A DNA stretch of 64,000 nucleotides from Rahnella sikkimica (GCF_002951615.1 NZ_CP019065.1:1-64000); one strand, 5' to 3'; shown: positions 51,117 through 61,058, counted from the first letter of the stretch. Notes: generated by a model not told the origin, from the letters alone. Made by a program: numbers and translations.

Positions 51117-51740
51117 ATGTCTATTTCTGACGCCCCAGGGCAGGAGGCGAGTTCACTATTGCCTCTGTTCCCCGATATCAGTGGCAGCGAAACGTCTCCC
51201 CGACCGGTTGCTGTTGCCTGCGGTGAACGTTGTCGCAGCTGCGGTACACGTGCGCAGCGAGTGTGGAAAGGCCCCGATGCGCAGCCTGCCTGCACGCTCT
51301 GCTGGCTTACGTACAACCTCGACAGTGCCACCGCCGCGCATGGCAACCTTGCCTGGCTGCCTGACGCGCCGGCAGCTGACTTGCTGAACCTGCATCGCCG
51401 GGCGCTTATTGCGCTTCGCAGCAACGACCGCGCCCTGCGCAAAGAAGGGAAGCGCGTCTGGAACTGGCTGGCCCGGCACGCTCGCGAAGTCGAGGCTATG
51501 TGGGGGACGTCGCGGGCACCGGAATTCGCCGCTGCGATGCACCGACTCTCGCCCGCCAAACGACAGGTGATGCAGCAGCGGCTGGAGGGCTGTGTGCTCA
51601 TTTTGCCCCCTGACGTTTTTGAAGACCTGACCTTGTTATTGCCCGTCGGCCGCACTGCCGACCGCGCGGTCCATACGCCCTGCTGGGCCACCTACACACG
51701 GAGCGACCTCTATGCCAAACCGCCTCATCCGCTGGGTTGA
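51117..51740 (+). CDS. traT: TraT (IcmJ/DotN-like zinc protein)
   Basis: 207 residues. CRSCGTRAQRVW ... CTLCW gives two CxxC pairs, as in DotN. It precedes traU with a 29-bp overlap, the same order as icmJ-icmB in Dot/Icm systems. DotN is an adaptor of the coupling complex. This is IncI TraT, not the F surface-exclusion lipoprotein of the same name. Confidence 0.82.
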   Translation: MSISDAPGQEASSLLPLFPDISGSETSPRPVAVACGERCRSCGTRAQRVWKGPDAQPACTLCWLTYNLDSATAAHGNLAWLPDAPAADLLNLHRRALIALRSNDRALRKEGKRVWNWLARHAREVEAMWGTSRAPEFAAAMHRLSPAKRQVMQQRLEGCVLILPPDVFEDLTLLLPVGRTADRAVHTPCWATYTRSDLYAKPPHPLG

Positions 51741-54700
51741 AGACGTCATTACTGCCCTGACGCGCTTTGCCGTATCCCGCGACTTACCCGACTACTGTGA
51801 CCTGCAAACTGTTGTGCGCCTGACTGAAGACGACCGCATCCGTCACCCTGAGTTGAGTGCGCCCTATATCATGGTCACCCAGAGTGGTGATTACCTCACG
51901 GTATACGAGATTGCCGGCAGCTTTCGTGAGTCAGACGACAAGCTACCCTCCGGACATGAAGACGCCTGGCAGGGGCGTCTGCAGCGCATGTCGGAAGCGC
52001 TGACGGCACACTACCGCCGCGCGGGTCACCGCATCAGCGTTGTGCATGAATGCGACCCTGCCGGCGGCAAAGCGGAAGTCGGACGGCTGCTGGCTCCGCA
52101 GTACCGCTCGATTAAACGCACCGGGCTTGACCTGAAGTACCTGCTTGACGAACAGGTGGAGAAGCTTGCGCCCTGGGTGAACCGTGAACGGACGTGGCTG
52201 GTGTGCTACACGGGCCGCGGCGTGCTGGCCGGTCACGAGCTGCGCGATGAGAACGTCCGTCTTAGCGAGTTGGTAAAGGTCAGCCCGGCGGCGGCTTTTG
52301 GTCAGAACCCACTGCTGGCTGAACTCACGGGTCTCAAAATTCGTCACGACGCCTTTCTTACTCAGGTGGAACGGGCGCTCGGCGACAGCGGAAAAGGCGT
52401 GCTGCTACGGCGCATCGATGCCCATGAGGCGGGGCGCATACTGCGCATGCAGACTGATCCGGCGGGCACCGGTGAACACTGGCAGCCGCTGCTGCCGGAC
52501 GATCCCGTGATGCCTCGTGGCGTGCGTCAGGGGGAAGACGCGACCGCGCTGCTGGCTCCCTGGCTAAACTTTCAGGTAATGGGCGCTGGCGTCGATGAGA
52601 TACGCAACAACCTGCTGAAAATCAACGGCGTCTGGCACGGGACGCTTGCCGTGAATCTCGGGCCACAGAACCCACAGAGCTTTTCCCGCCTGCGTGAACT
52701 TATTCCCCGCAGTGTGCCGTTCCGGATTCGTCAGGATCTGATGCCAGGTGGCATGCGCCGCCTTGGCGGCAAGCAGGCCGTGCTGAGCTTTACCGAATGG
52801 GTGCCCGGACTAAAACCTATCTTCCAGTCGATCTCGCTGCTCGCTGAACGTGAACAACAAGAGCCGGTATGCGTGATGACCATCACCGCTGCAACCTGGG
52901 GAGATTCGCCTGAGGACGTCACGCGTAACCTGACGTTGCTGAAGCAGGCGCTGGATTCATGGGGCGTTTGCGGTGTTACGCAGACTTTTGGCGATCCTGT
53001 AAAAGCCTGGGTTGCCACGCTGACCGCTTCGTCTGTCGCAAGTGGTCCCTGCCTGCTGTTTCCGCCACTGTCCGAGGCGCTGAACCTTGTGCCGCTCACA
53101 CGGCCCGCCTCGGCCTGGAACGAGGACGGCAACGCCTTGTACGTGACGCCCGACGGCAAGCTGATGCCGGTAGATCTCGCGCCCTCTAACCAGACCAAGA
53201 AAACCAACATCGTGGCCGGCGAGTCCGGCGGGGGTAAGTCGGTGTTAATTAACCGTCAACCCATCATTCAGGCGATGTCCGCCCAACAGCAGCTGTCCTT
53301 CTATGCCGGCATTGATAAAGGGTTCAGCTCGCAGGGGATGGTCTCAATACTCAGGGGCGCGCTTGCGCCGGAGCGTCAGGACGAGGTGCTGAGTATTGTC
53401 CTGCGTAACGATCCGAACTTCTGCCGAAACCTGTTCGACATTCAGCTGGGACTCACGATGCCATTGAGTTATGAATCCGAGTTTATCCAAAACACGCTGA
53501 TGGCGCTCTGCATTGACCCCGGCACCGGCGTGCCGCCAAACGCCCGTGATACGCCTGGCATTCTGCGTCGCTTGGTTTCGGATGCGTTCAAATCCTGCCG
53601 GGAGGATCCGCGGCGCTATGAGCCTGGACTCGTGCCTGAAGTCGACGCGGCGCTGGAGATGTCCGGCGTGTGGGAAAAAAATCCTAACGCCAGGGACAGT
53701 GCAAAATGGTATGAGGTCCGCGATCTTCTGCAGGATGCTGGCTGCACAGAGGCGGCACAGCGGGCGCAGTTCCAGGCTGTGCCGGAGCTTGCAGACATGG
53801 CGTCGCTGCTGGGAAACGAGGACTTTAAAAGTAACTACGGCACCATTGAGCGTGACGGCAGTCGGGAACAACTCATTACCTACCTGGCCCGCTGTCTGCG
53901 CGACGCCTGCGGTCAGTACCGCATGTTCGCGGGGCGCACGCGCTTTATGATAAGCCCGAAAGCGCGCGTGATCACCGTAGATATCCAGTATGTCGCCGGA
54001 GACAAGTCGCCAGCGGGGTACCTGCAGACCGGCATTATGTACCTTTTTGCCGGACATATTTCCGGTGGTGACTTCGTGCTCCCGCAGTATCAGACCGAGC
54101 TCTTTCCCATGCTTCATAATCGCTGGCATGCACTGCACGCTGCGCGCATCGAACAGCTTGACCAGGAGGTGAAAACGAAACAGTACGATGAGCTGCATAA
54201 TGCGAAGGGCGTGCCGTTTATCTTTCCGATGCTCGAAACCGCAGACCGTGAGCAGCGCAAATTTGGCGTACGCACGGTGCTTTCCTCACAGTACTTTCGC
54301 GACATGCCTGACGCATTGCGACAGTCTGCCAACTCCGTATACATGGTTGGCGTCGATCCGGAAGACCGCATCTTGCTTCAGGAGCGTTTTAACGTCCCGG
54401 ACACCACTCTGGACCGCTTCGCGCGTATGGGCAGCGGCCCGGCGGCAGACGGCAGCGGGGTGCCGTTTCTCGGCATCTTCCGCATCAAGGGCGGCAGCAC
54501 GATTGCCCACATCATGAAAAATACGGTGGGGCCGCAGGAATTATGGGGGCACAGCACGACGCCGGTCGACATGTCGCTGCGCAGAACGCTTGAAAAAGAC
54601 GTCGGTGCCGCCACGGCCCGTCGCATTCTCGGCCGATTCTTCCCGGGCGGCACAGCCGAAAAGATCATTGAATATCGACGCCGCACGGCGGGTGAGGAAA

Positions 54701-54765
54701 GCGGGGATAACGTCATCCGTACGCTCGCCAATGAGCTCATCACTAAGCAGGGTTACGACCTCTGA
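51712..54765 (+). CDS. traU: TraU (DotO/IcmB-like ATPase)
   Basis: 1017 residues, equal to R64 TraU in size. Walker A VAGESGGGKSVLIN near residue 503, Walker B-like region later (KARVITVDIQYVAGDKSPAG), and a conserved C-terminus (RILGRFFPGGTAEKIIEYRR). VirB4-type motor of the type IVB system. Overlaps traT. Confidence 0.93.
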   Translation: MPNRLIRWVEDVITALTRFAVSRDLPDYCDLQTVVRLTEDDRIRHPELSAPYIMVTQSGDYLTVYEIAGSFRESDDKLPSGHEDAWQGRLQRMSEALTAHYRRAGHRISVVHECDPAGGKAEVGRLLAPQYRSIKRTGLDLKYLLDEQVEKLAPWVNRERTWLVCYTGRGVLAGHELRDENVRLSELVKVSPAAAFGQNPLLAELTGLKIRHDAFLTQVERALGDSGKGVLLRRIDAHEAGRILRMQTDPAGTGEHWQPLLPDDPVMPRGVRQGEDATALLAPWLNFQVMGAGVDEIRNNLLKINGVWHGTLAVNLGPQNPQSFSRLRELIPRSVPFRIRQDLMPGGMRRLGGKQAVLSFTEWVPGLKPIFQSISLLAEREQQEPVCVMTITAATWGDSPEDVTRNLTLLKQALDSWGVCGVTQTFGDPVKAWVATLTASSVASGPCLLFPPLSEALNLVPLTRPASAWNEDGNALYVTPDGKLMPVDLAPSNQTKKTNIVAGESGGGKSVLINRQPIIQAMSAQQQLSFYAGIDKGFSSQGMVSILRGALAPERQDEVLSIVLRNDPNFCRNLFDIQLGLTMPLSYESEFIQNTLMALCIDPGTGVPPNARDTPGILRRLVSDAFKSCREDPRRYEPGLVPEVDAALEMSGVWEKNPNARDSAKWYEVRDLLQDAGCTEAAQRAQFQAVPELADMASLLGNEDFKSNYGTIERDGSREQLITYLARCLRDACGQYRMFAGRTRFMISPKARVITVDIQYVAGDKSPAGYLQTGIMYLFAGHISGGDFVLPQYQTELFPMLHNRWHALHAARIEQLDQEVKTKQYDELHNAKGVPFIFPMLETADREQRKFGVRTVLSSQYFRDMPDALRQSANSVYMVGVDPEDRILLQERFNVPDTTLDRFARMGSGPAADGSGVPFLGIFRIKGGSTIAHIMKNTVGPQELWGHSTTPVDMSLRRTLEKDVGAATARRILGRFFPGGTAEKIIEYRRRTAGEESGDNVIRTLANELITKQGYDL

Positions 54766-54791
54766 ATCATTCCCTCCCTTCAGGAGCCTTT

Positions 54792-56012
54792 ATGAACAAA
54801 ACGTTACGCGACCGCGCCGGGCGCCGACTGCTTGCGGCTTGCATTCTGTCCTCGTTTTCACCCTGCGCATTCTCCTACCCGACGGAAGAGATGAGTAGTA
54901 TCCCCATTCAGACCCTGGTCATGCCCGCGCTGCGAACCATGCAGGTCACGCTGGGCGAAATTCTGACGGCCGAAACAGAAACGGGAACTGCCGTCGTTCA
55001 GGCGAGCGACAAAACCACCACGGCCATTACCGAGGCGGCGCGCACGCAGCGTGAGGCAGAAAATTTTAACCGCCAGGCTGATCGGCTTGAAGCCGCGCGA
55101 ACGGCCTACACGGTGCCGGACAACATCTGCAGCGAGTCGGCATCGGGGACGGCCTCGCAGGTCAGTCAGGCCACCCGCGCGGCTGCGTCGAAACTGGCAT
55201 CCGGCGGCGGAGTCTCGAGCGCCGCCGTGCGTGAGACGTTGGCGAGCCTGCCGGTTTCACCCCGACAGGGCGGGTATCGCAGCGCACTTATCCATGCTGC
55301 CTACTGCACGCCGGAAGAAGCCAATGTTTACGGCGGTACCGGAATGTGTCCGGGTGTATCAACGCTTCCCGGTGGGGATATTGAGTTGCGCTCTCTGCTG
55401 GACGGGGCGGGACAGCCGGGCAAGTCGCCGGAGCTGACCTTTACGCAGGCACAGACCGATGCGGCGATGGCCTATGTGAGTAACTCAGCCAGGCATGATG
55501 CCGGTCGCTCTCCGGGCAAGGGGGAAATTCAGACCGCCACCGGGCAGGAATATCAGGGGCTGCTGACGCAGTACAAAGCGATACAGAGTGCGGCAGTTCA
55601 ACCGCAGCTGGACATGGTGGCAGCCAGTCAGCCTTTAGATGCCACGCGTGACGCGCTCACTGAAGCCCGCCAGGCCCCGTCCGCTGAATCTTATTATCAG
55701 CAGACCGCATCCGCCCAGGCAAAACAAACCGGTGAAATGAGTGAGCGAGAATTCGAGGCATTTGAGGTGGGGCGGCGTTATGCAAACACCGCCTGGAATA
55801 CCGACCTGCAGGCAATGAGCGGCGATAACCTGACGCGCGAAGTGGCCCGTCAGCAGAGTCTGGGTAACTGGCTGGCTCTGGGTATAAAAAACGAATTACG
55901 TCAGCAGAATATCATCGCTGGCCAGCAGCTGGCTCTGGCGGCAAAAGCGGACTATGCGCCGCAACTGCAAGCCCTTTCTTCCCAGATGAGCGCCGGTGTA
56001 AGCGTGCAGTAA
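54792..56012 (+). CDS. traW: TraW, exported protein
   Basis: 406 residues with a signal peptide (LLAACILSSFSPCAFSYPTE). The mature protein is Ala/Gln-rich, helical, and has three or four cysteines (NICSESASG, YCTPEEANVY, MCPGVS). Size and neighbours match IncI TraW. The AGGAGCC ribosome site lies before the ATG. Confidence 0.8.
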   Translation: MNKTLRDRAGRRLLAACILSSFSPCAFSYPTEEMSSIPIQTLVMPALRTMQVTLGEILTAETETGTAVVQASDKTTTAITEAARTQREAENFNRQADRLEAARTAYTVPDNICSESASGTASQVSQATRAAASKLASGGGVSSAAVRETLASLPVSPRQGGYRSALIHAAYCTPEEANVYGGTGMCPGVSTLPGGDIELRSLLDGAGQPGKSPELTFTQAQTDAAMAYVSNSARHDAGRSPGKGEIQTATGQEYQGLLTQYKAIQSAAVQPQLDMVAASQPLDATRDALTEARQAPSAESYYQQTASAQAKQTGEMSEREFEAFEVGRRYANTAWNTDLQAMSGDNLTREVARQQSLGNWLALGIKNELRQQNIIAGQQLALAAKADYAPQLQALSSQMSAGVSVQ

Positions 56013-56036
56013 CCCCCTTCTTCATAGAGAACAATA

Positions 56037-56782
56037 ATGACAATACATAAGTGCTTTTCGCCGGATGGCCGCGACCTTCACACCGCGCTGGACGCGGGAC
56101 AGGGGCCACTTGTGGTGCTCGACCCATGTGGTGAGCTCTGGACGCAGTTCTGGCTGGAGAGCCGATGGCAGTTATGGAAGTCCTGGCGACTGATGCCAGG
56201 ACAGGCTGAACGCTACGACAACTGGGATGTGCTTGCCGCGCTGCAAAATGTGAATGTGGACGAGGGCGCCGCGGTGCTGGCCGCCGCGCTCTTTCCCCTG
56301 ATGCAGCCTGAATCTTTGACGCAGCGGCTGATGCACAGCGTGTTGACCTTTGCTGATGACAGCGGCCTTTTTAGCGATCTTCCCGATCTTGCCTCACAGC
56401 TTTGGGCCGACGACCTTTGGACGGTGATTGCGCGCTGGAGTCGGCAGTTTCCATACGATGTGGCTCTGCAGAGGGCCCGCACCCTGCTCACAGAGGAAGG
56501 TGCTGGGGGGCGGTGCTGGCCATCCGCCTGCGCATGATGACGTTCGCCCATCCGCATGTGGCACAGACGTTTCAGGGCGGTTCCGGTTTTCGTCTCAACC
56601 GGCTTCGTCCTCAGCCCGGGCAAATCCTGTTTCTGACGCCTGATATCCGATGCCTTGAGAACCCGGAGCTTATGGGCGTCTATACTTTTATGACGGAATG
56701 CCTGTTGCAGTTGAGCGCGCTACACCATCAGCCGTTCACGTTGTTCAGGCCGGCAGTTGCCACACAAGGAGAAGCGTCATGA
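56037..56782 (+). pseudogene. Transfer protein between traW and traX, frameshifted in a G-run
   Basis: The ATG frame reads MTIHKCFSPDGRDLHTALDA to ARTLLTEEGAGG and is lost at six G (56505-56510). Another frame continues AVLAIRLRMMTFAHPHVAQT to PAVATQGEAS, ending at 56782 with a 4-bp overlap into traX. One more G would give about 248 residues. R64 TraV is one candidate counterpart, but gene order differs (R64 has it before traW), so I leave it unnamed. Probably an intact gene with a sequencing error or slippage. Confidence 0.7.
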
Positions 56783-57357
56783 TATCCGATGATAAAACCG
56801 GGCGTCCCGACCAACCCAAAAAACCGCCGGTGGTGACCGCCAGACGCGCAGGCTGGTTCGCCCTGAACGTATTTGTGCCCGCGTCAGAAGTTTCACAAGT
56901 TTTCCGTTATACCGGTCGCAGTGCTGGCAGGTTATGGCAGCGTCTGCGGGATATCACTGCGGGTCGCGGCGCGGGAGATTACCGCCCCGACAGCTGGGCT
57001 CAGGCGGTGGCGGACACCGGTCTCCCTTCTTCGCGTCTTCGCCGAAATCTCCGCGTGAACCTCTCAATCTGGTGGGGGCTTATGTGGCTGACGGGGCTGC
57101 CGGCGGTGGGGTTTTTGGTGATGCTGCTGAGCGCTGCCCATGACGTGAGCGTGAACGGCTGGCTACGCATCGGCATTGTGCTGCTGGTGTTAGGACTCAT
57201 CAGCGCGACAGGATTTGTGCAGGCGCTGGGGGTGACCTACCGGCTCTGGCAACTGGACGAACGGCGGGTGTCTGCGTCAGAAAAGGGCAGTTTTCGGGAC
57301 TTTCTGAATGAGACGCGCTGGTGCCGCCGCATCCTCAGTGCCGGACTGTTATCCTGA
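56779..57357 (+). CDS. traX: TraX, membrane protein
   Basis: 192 residues from the ATG overlapping the previous stop. Two membrane helices at about 103-124 (LMWLTGLPAVGFLVMLLSAA) and 133-160 (RIGIVLLVLGLISATGFVQA), basic N-terminus. Length (R64 TraX about 195) and position before traY support the name. Confidence 0.8.
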   Translation: MISDDKTGRPDQPKKPPVVTARRAGWFALNVFVPASEVSQVFRYTGRSAGRLWQRLRDITAGRGAGDYRPDSWAQAVADTGLPSSRLRRNLRVNLSIWWGLMWLTGLPAVGFLVMLLSAAHDVSVNGWLRIGIVLLVLGLISATGFVQALGVTYRLWQLDERRVSASEKGSFRDFLNETRWCRRILSAGLLS

Positions 57358-57415
57358 TAGTGTGATCGATTTTGCGAGACGGGCCGCGGCTATTTAAATC
57401 AGAGAGGAGGGAATA

Positions 57416-57835
57416 GTGTTAATTCCGCTTGATGCTTTTGCTGAGATGTTAGACGTCAAACCCGAAGAGCTGCAGCGGGCTATCCGGGCCGGTGGCGAAC
57501 TGGGTGATTTTCCTCTGCCGGCTCATCAACATCTGCTTGGAGCAATGATAATGTTTGACGAAGCAGAAGCGCTCGCATTTGCCCGCAGATGGCATGATTG
57601 TGCCGTTTCGATGACGCATGATACTGGCGTCGAACCGCCGGTATCACTGTTGACGTTTGCAACACAAGCGGGGATAGCACCTCTGGCACTGTACCAGGCA
57701 GTTACCTCCGGGCAAAAATTACGCGGACTCATGCCGCCAGCGCCGATTTCAACCGTGCCGCCGCTGGTGTTTGAACCTGTCGCCGTCCGACACTTTGTTG
57801 AAGCCTTCAGGGGGCTTTTGAAAAAAAACGGATAG
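57416..57835 (+). CDS. Two-repeat HTH-like protein
   Basis: 139 residues from a GTG with GAGGAGGG upstream. It consists of two similar halves: LDAFAEMLDVKPEELQRAIR ... FDEAEALAFARRW and LLTFATQAGIAPLALYQAVT ... FEPVAVRHFVEAFR. Each resembles a small helix-turn-helix with a helical cap. It precedes an Hha-like gene by 7 bp, so the pair may be a regulatory unit inserted between traX and traY. The exact function is unknown. Confidence 0.65.
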   Translation: MLIPLDAFAEMLDVKPEELQRAIRAGGELGDFPLPAHQHLLGAMIMFDEAEALAFARRWHDCAVSMTHDTGVEPPVSLLTFATQAGIAPLALYQAVTSGQKLRGLMPPAPISTVPPLVFEPVAVRHFVEAFRGLLKKNG

Positions 57836-57842
57836 TCGAGAG

Positions 57843-58052
57843 ATGAAAATGACAAAAGAAGAGTGGCTGCTGAAGTTTCGCCGTTGCCACACGCTGGACA
57901 CGTTGGAAAAAGTGTATGAACACCGGAAGTACAACGGGGAGCCCGCTGATGAAGTGGAGATGACGCAGGCTTACGACCATCGCAAGGCGGAGTTTGCCGC
58001 CGGTAAACTGTTTGACCGCGTGCCAGCTCACGTATGGCAGTTTGTGAAGTAA
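57843..58052 (+). CDS. Hha/YmoA-family nucleoid-associated modulator
   Basis: 69 residues. WLLKFRRCHTLDTLEKVYEH, AYDHRKAEFAAGKLFDRVP and VWQFVK align with the full length of Hha ([40 protein letters not shown]). Hha-like proteins bind H-NS and silence horizontally acquired DNA; plasmids such as R100 (RmoA) encode their own. Here it may dampen the fitness cost or transfer gene expression. Confidence 0.9.
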   Translation: MKMTKEEWLLKFRRCHTLDTLEKVYEHRKYNGEPADEVEMTQAYDHRKAEFAAGKLFDRVPAHVWQFVK

Positions 58053-58141
58053 TTTCCCTCTATCAACATACCGTTTTTACAGGCGGTTTCTCACCTTTTT
58101 TCCTACCACCGGCGTTTGCCGACTCTTAATACGGACTCACC

Positions 58142-60277
58142 ATGAAGCTACTGAAACAACTTCAGGCGGCGGCTTTGCTGTGCGCCGCGTCCTGCCCGGC
58201 ATTTGCCGACGGTGTGGATTACCAAACTATCAGCGACGCCGCGCAGAAGACCGGAGATTTATCACGGCAGGCGCTGGTGATGATATTCGGTGACGTGGTC
58301 ACGTCCCCCTTTCAGCCCGGGCAGGCCACACTTATCGGTTCATTATTTGCGGTGCTCAACGGCGTGCTGTGTACCGTCGCGCTGGTGTGGTTTCTTGTTG
58401 TCACACTGAAAACGCTGTTTAAAGGGGGGCAGGACGGCAAAGTGTTCAGTGCCGGGCGCACCATGTTACATCCCTTGATGAGCTTTGCCGGTTTTATCAC
58501 GCTGATCCCCACAGCGTCCGGCTGGTCGCTCTCCCAGCTGGTGATGCTGTGGGCGGCGTCAACGATGGGGGTGGGCAGTGCCAATATCCTCACGGATAAG
58601 GCTGCGGATATGATAAGCAGTGGCATGTCCCTCGTGGTTCAGCCCACGGCACCTTCCACGCGGTCGGCGGCGCGCGCTGTGTTTGAGATGAACCTGTGCA
58701 AATATGCCACCAACCGTGAGCTGGCCATGCTCTATCAGGACGGACAGGCCCGCACGGCGCAGATGACGACCAAAGGCGGGAATGGCGACTACACAACAGG
58801 CAACGGCAGCGCGGTATGCGGCAGCGCCCGAATTCCGCAACCCTCTACCAGCGTATTTGACGGACTGTTCAGCACGCCGGTCAGCACTGACAGCGTGACG
58901 AATGCTGAGCGAGGGGCGCTGGATACCATGCAGTCTACGCTCGATGCCGCCGCGTCGACATTTGTTGACGCCTACCTGTCCCGTCGTGACCAGGACACAG
59001 GCACACTTGTAGATGCAGAAACGACCATTCAGAATGCTGCGGCTGCGTATGAAACCACCGTGAATCAAGCGCTGAACCAGCTGAACTATAAGGACTCATT
59101 ACAGAGTCAGCTGACCACCCAGCTCAAAACCTACGGATGGCTGTCGCTCGGCGCCTGGTATCACACCTTCGCCACGGCAAACAGCAAAACCAACGCCGTA
59201 GCCAACGCCACGCCGGTGACAACCGGACCAAGCCTTCAGGGCGAGACCGGGACAGGCGACCTGTATCATCAGGTGTTCACCGCTTACCGGTCACAGGTGC
59301 AAAACAGCTCCTATACCGCGCCACTGGGCACACAGACCTCCAGTGATGATGGGGCAGCGCTGAATGCCACCGATCCCGATGCGGTATTTATCAGTTTTTA
59401 TAAAAACCCAATGCAGCGGATTACTAAAGCTATAGCAACGGGTGAAATTGGCACTGACGCTGACTTTTCGCATCAGGTAAACCCACTAATCAAGATGCAG
59501 ACTATAGGCGATTACACGCTGCTGGGGGCCGAAACGGCGATGACGACCTGGACCTTGACGCTGGCGGCCGCCTCAACGGCTGATAATTCCGTGATGGGTA
59601 AAATAGGCGGTTTACTGTTTATCAACCCCGGCGCGGTCATCAAGGATGTGCTCACCGAGCTGTCGCCGCCGTTCTACTTTGTGATGCTGTTATTGTTTGC
59701 CGTGGGTTTTTCTCTGGCTGTGTTTCTGCCAGCGGTACCCTTCTTGTACTGGATGGTCGGTGTATTCAACTGGCTTGTCAGCGTGATGGTGGGCTGTGCT
59801 GCCGGGCCGATGTGGTCGGCCACGCACCTCGGGGCGGAGGAAGATAAAGGAAGCCGCAGCGCCTATGGGTATATCTTCCTGATTGATATGATGCTGCGTC
59901 CTTCGCTAATGGTCCTGGGGTTCTTTTTTGCTTCAGTCGCGGTCATGGCGGGCGGCACACTCCTGAATATACTGTTTGCTCCCGCACTGGCCAATGCCAA
60001 TACGGACTCTATTATCGGACTGGTTAAGATGATTGGCTGGTTGATGATTTATGCGCGTATTGCGACCTTTGGCGTGACGCGCGTCTTCGGCTTACAGGCC
60101 ACGCTGGCGGACTACGTGATTACCTTCCTGGGCGGAGCAGGGATGGCGGGGATCATGGGCGGGATGGTTGATGACGTCAAAGGGATGTTTGCGGCGGCGG
60201 GCGGGGGATCGCGCAGGGCTCCAGGTCTGCAGAATGTACCGAACAGGGGCTCAGATAAAGAAGATGGGGTGAAGTGA
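58142..60277 (+). CDS. traY: TraY (DotA-like polytopic membrane protein)
   Basis: 711 residues. Signal peptide (AAALLCAASCPAFADG), membrane helices at about 65-90 and 108-150, a large soluble domain at about 170-440, then a cluster of four or five helices (about 455-690). This is the DotA/TraY topology. In IncI plasmids TraY is the target recognised by the exclusion protein, whose gene follows. Confidence 0.9.
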   Translation: MKLLKQLQAAALLCAASCPAFADGVDYQTISDAAQKTGDLSRQALVMIFGDVVTSPFQPGQATLIGSLFAVLNGVLCTVALVWFLVVTLKTLFKGGQDGKVFSAGRTMLHPLMSFAGFITLIPTASGWSLSQLVMLWAASTMGVGSANILTDKAADMISSGMSLVVQPTAPSTRSAARAVFEMNLCKYATNRELAMLYQDGQARTAQMTTKGGNGDYTTGNGSAVCGSARIPQPSTSVFDGLFSTPVSTDSVTNAERGALDTMQSTLDAAASTFVDAYLSRRDQDTGTLVDAETTIQNAAAAYETTVNQALNQLNYKDSLQSQLTTQLKTYGWLSLGAWYHTFATANSKTNAVANATPVTTGPSLQGETGTGDLYHQVFTAYRSQVQNSSYTAPLGTQTSSDDGAALNATDPDAVFISFYKNPMQRITKAIATGEIGTDADFSHQVNPLIKMQTIGDYTLLGAETAMTTWTLTLAAASTADNSVMGKIGGLLFINPGAVIKDVLTELSPPFYFVMLLLFAVGFSLAVFLPAVPFLYWMVGVFNWLVSVMVGCAAGPMWSATHLGAEEDKGSRSAYGYIFLIDMMLRPSLMVLGFFFASVAVMAGGTLLNILFAPALANANTDSIIGLVKMIGWLMIYARIATFGVTRVFGLQATLADYVITFLGGAGMAGIMGGMVDDVKGMFAAAGGGSRRAPGLQNVPNRGSDKEDGVK

Positions 60278-60279
60278 AT

Positions 60280-60343
60280 ATCACTGGTTTTATATACAGA
60301 GTAGAGTATAATTTAGTCAGAGAAACTGCGGCAGGAGGATGCC
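60280..60343 (+). promoter_or_regulatory. Promoter of excA
   Basis: Between traY and excA a TATAAT (about 60306) sits in TATATACAGAGTAGAGTATA-ATT, followed by GCAGGAGGA before the ATG. A weak -35 (near TTTATA) is at suitable spacing. An independent promoter would keep exclusion on when tra genes are off. Confidence 0.6.
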
Positions 60344-61003
60344 ATGAAAACGGTCCAACGTACTGATTCAAAAGCGGAGACGCTTTGGGTACTTGTCAAA
60401 TTTGTATATTATTTTTTAGCGCTACCTTGCCTTGTTTTCTTTGCGGCAATGAGCCTTATCATTTATTCAAGCAATGAACCTGGAGGGCATGACCCTGCGA
60501 TGTCTGCATTCTTCGTCCTGGTTTGGCTTGCTGTCCTTGTCCCGCTGGGGGCTCGCCGTTACTTCAAAATGTCTCGTCGTAGTAAGTTGCTGAAGATGGT
60601 ATCCATGCTCAGCCGTCCGGATCGTTTTAGCCCGCAGAAGCAGCATCAGGTGTTGGATGCGGGGCGCGGTAAGTATCTCGGTATTGATACTAAAAATGGC
60701 ACCATCCTTTATATTCACATGGTGAAGAAAGGCTTGATCGACGTTATCGGACTGGATATGCAGAGCTGGACGAACCGTGAGCTTGAAGGCAGCGCTTTGC
60801 GGCTTTATACCAAAATGCCTGATGTGCCGGTGCTGAGTGTTTATGCGCATCCCATTGTAGCTAAAAGGCTGTTTGATACGCTGGGCGCCATGGACCAAAA
60901 CAGCTACGGCAACCCCTTCACCGACTCCTGGCCGGTGTATGTGGCTCAGCAAAGTCGCTTTGTGGAGTACGAACACGGCGTGGTAGTTCCCCAGGCTGTC
61001 TGA
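60344..61003 (+). CDS. excA: ExcA-like entry exclusion protein
   Basis: 219 residues, equal to R64 ExcA in size. Two membrane helices at about 17-37 (FVYYFLALPCLVFFAAMSLI) and 49-68, then a cytoplasmic domain containing HQVLDAGRGKYLGIDTKNGT and GLIDVIGLDMQSWTNRELEG. It blocks entry of related plasmids by recognising the donor TraY. Its own promoter and terminator flank it. Confidence 0.85.
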   Translation: MKTVQRTDSKAETLWVLVKFVYYFLALPCLVFFAAMSLIIYSSNEPGGHDPAMSAFFVLVWLAVLVPLGARRYFKMSRRSKLLKMVSMLSRPDRFSPQKQHQVLDAGRGKYLGIDTKNGTILYIHMVKKGLIDVIGLDMQSWTNRELEGSALRLYTKMPDVPVLSVYAHPIVAKRLFDTLGAMDQNSYGNPFTDSWPVYVAQQSRFVEYEHGVVVPQAV

Positions 61004-61034
61004 CCGCTAAATCCCTTCTGACGCTTTTCTTCTG

Positions 61035-61058
61035 ACACCGGCTCTTGCCGGTGTTTTT
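61035..61058 (+). terminator. Terminator after excA
   Basis: ACACCGGC/GCCGGTGT with a TCTT loop, followed by TTTTT. It separates excA from trbA. Confidence 0.85.

Noticed and set aside
53344..54198. 284-residue minus-strand frame inside traU
   Set aside because: Shadow of TraU, whose ATPase sequence is continuous on the plus strand.
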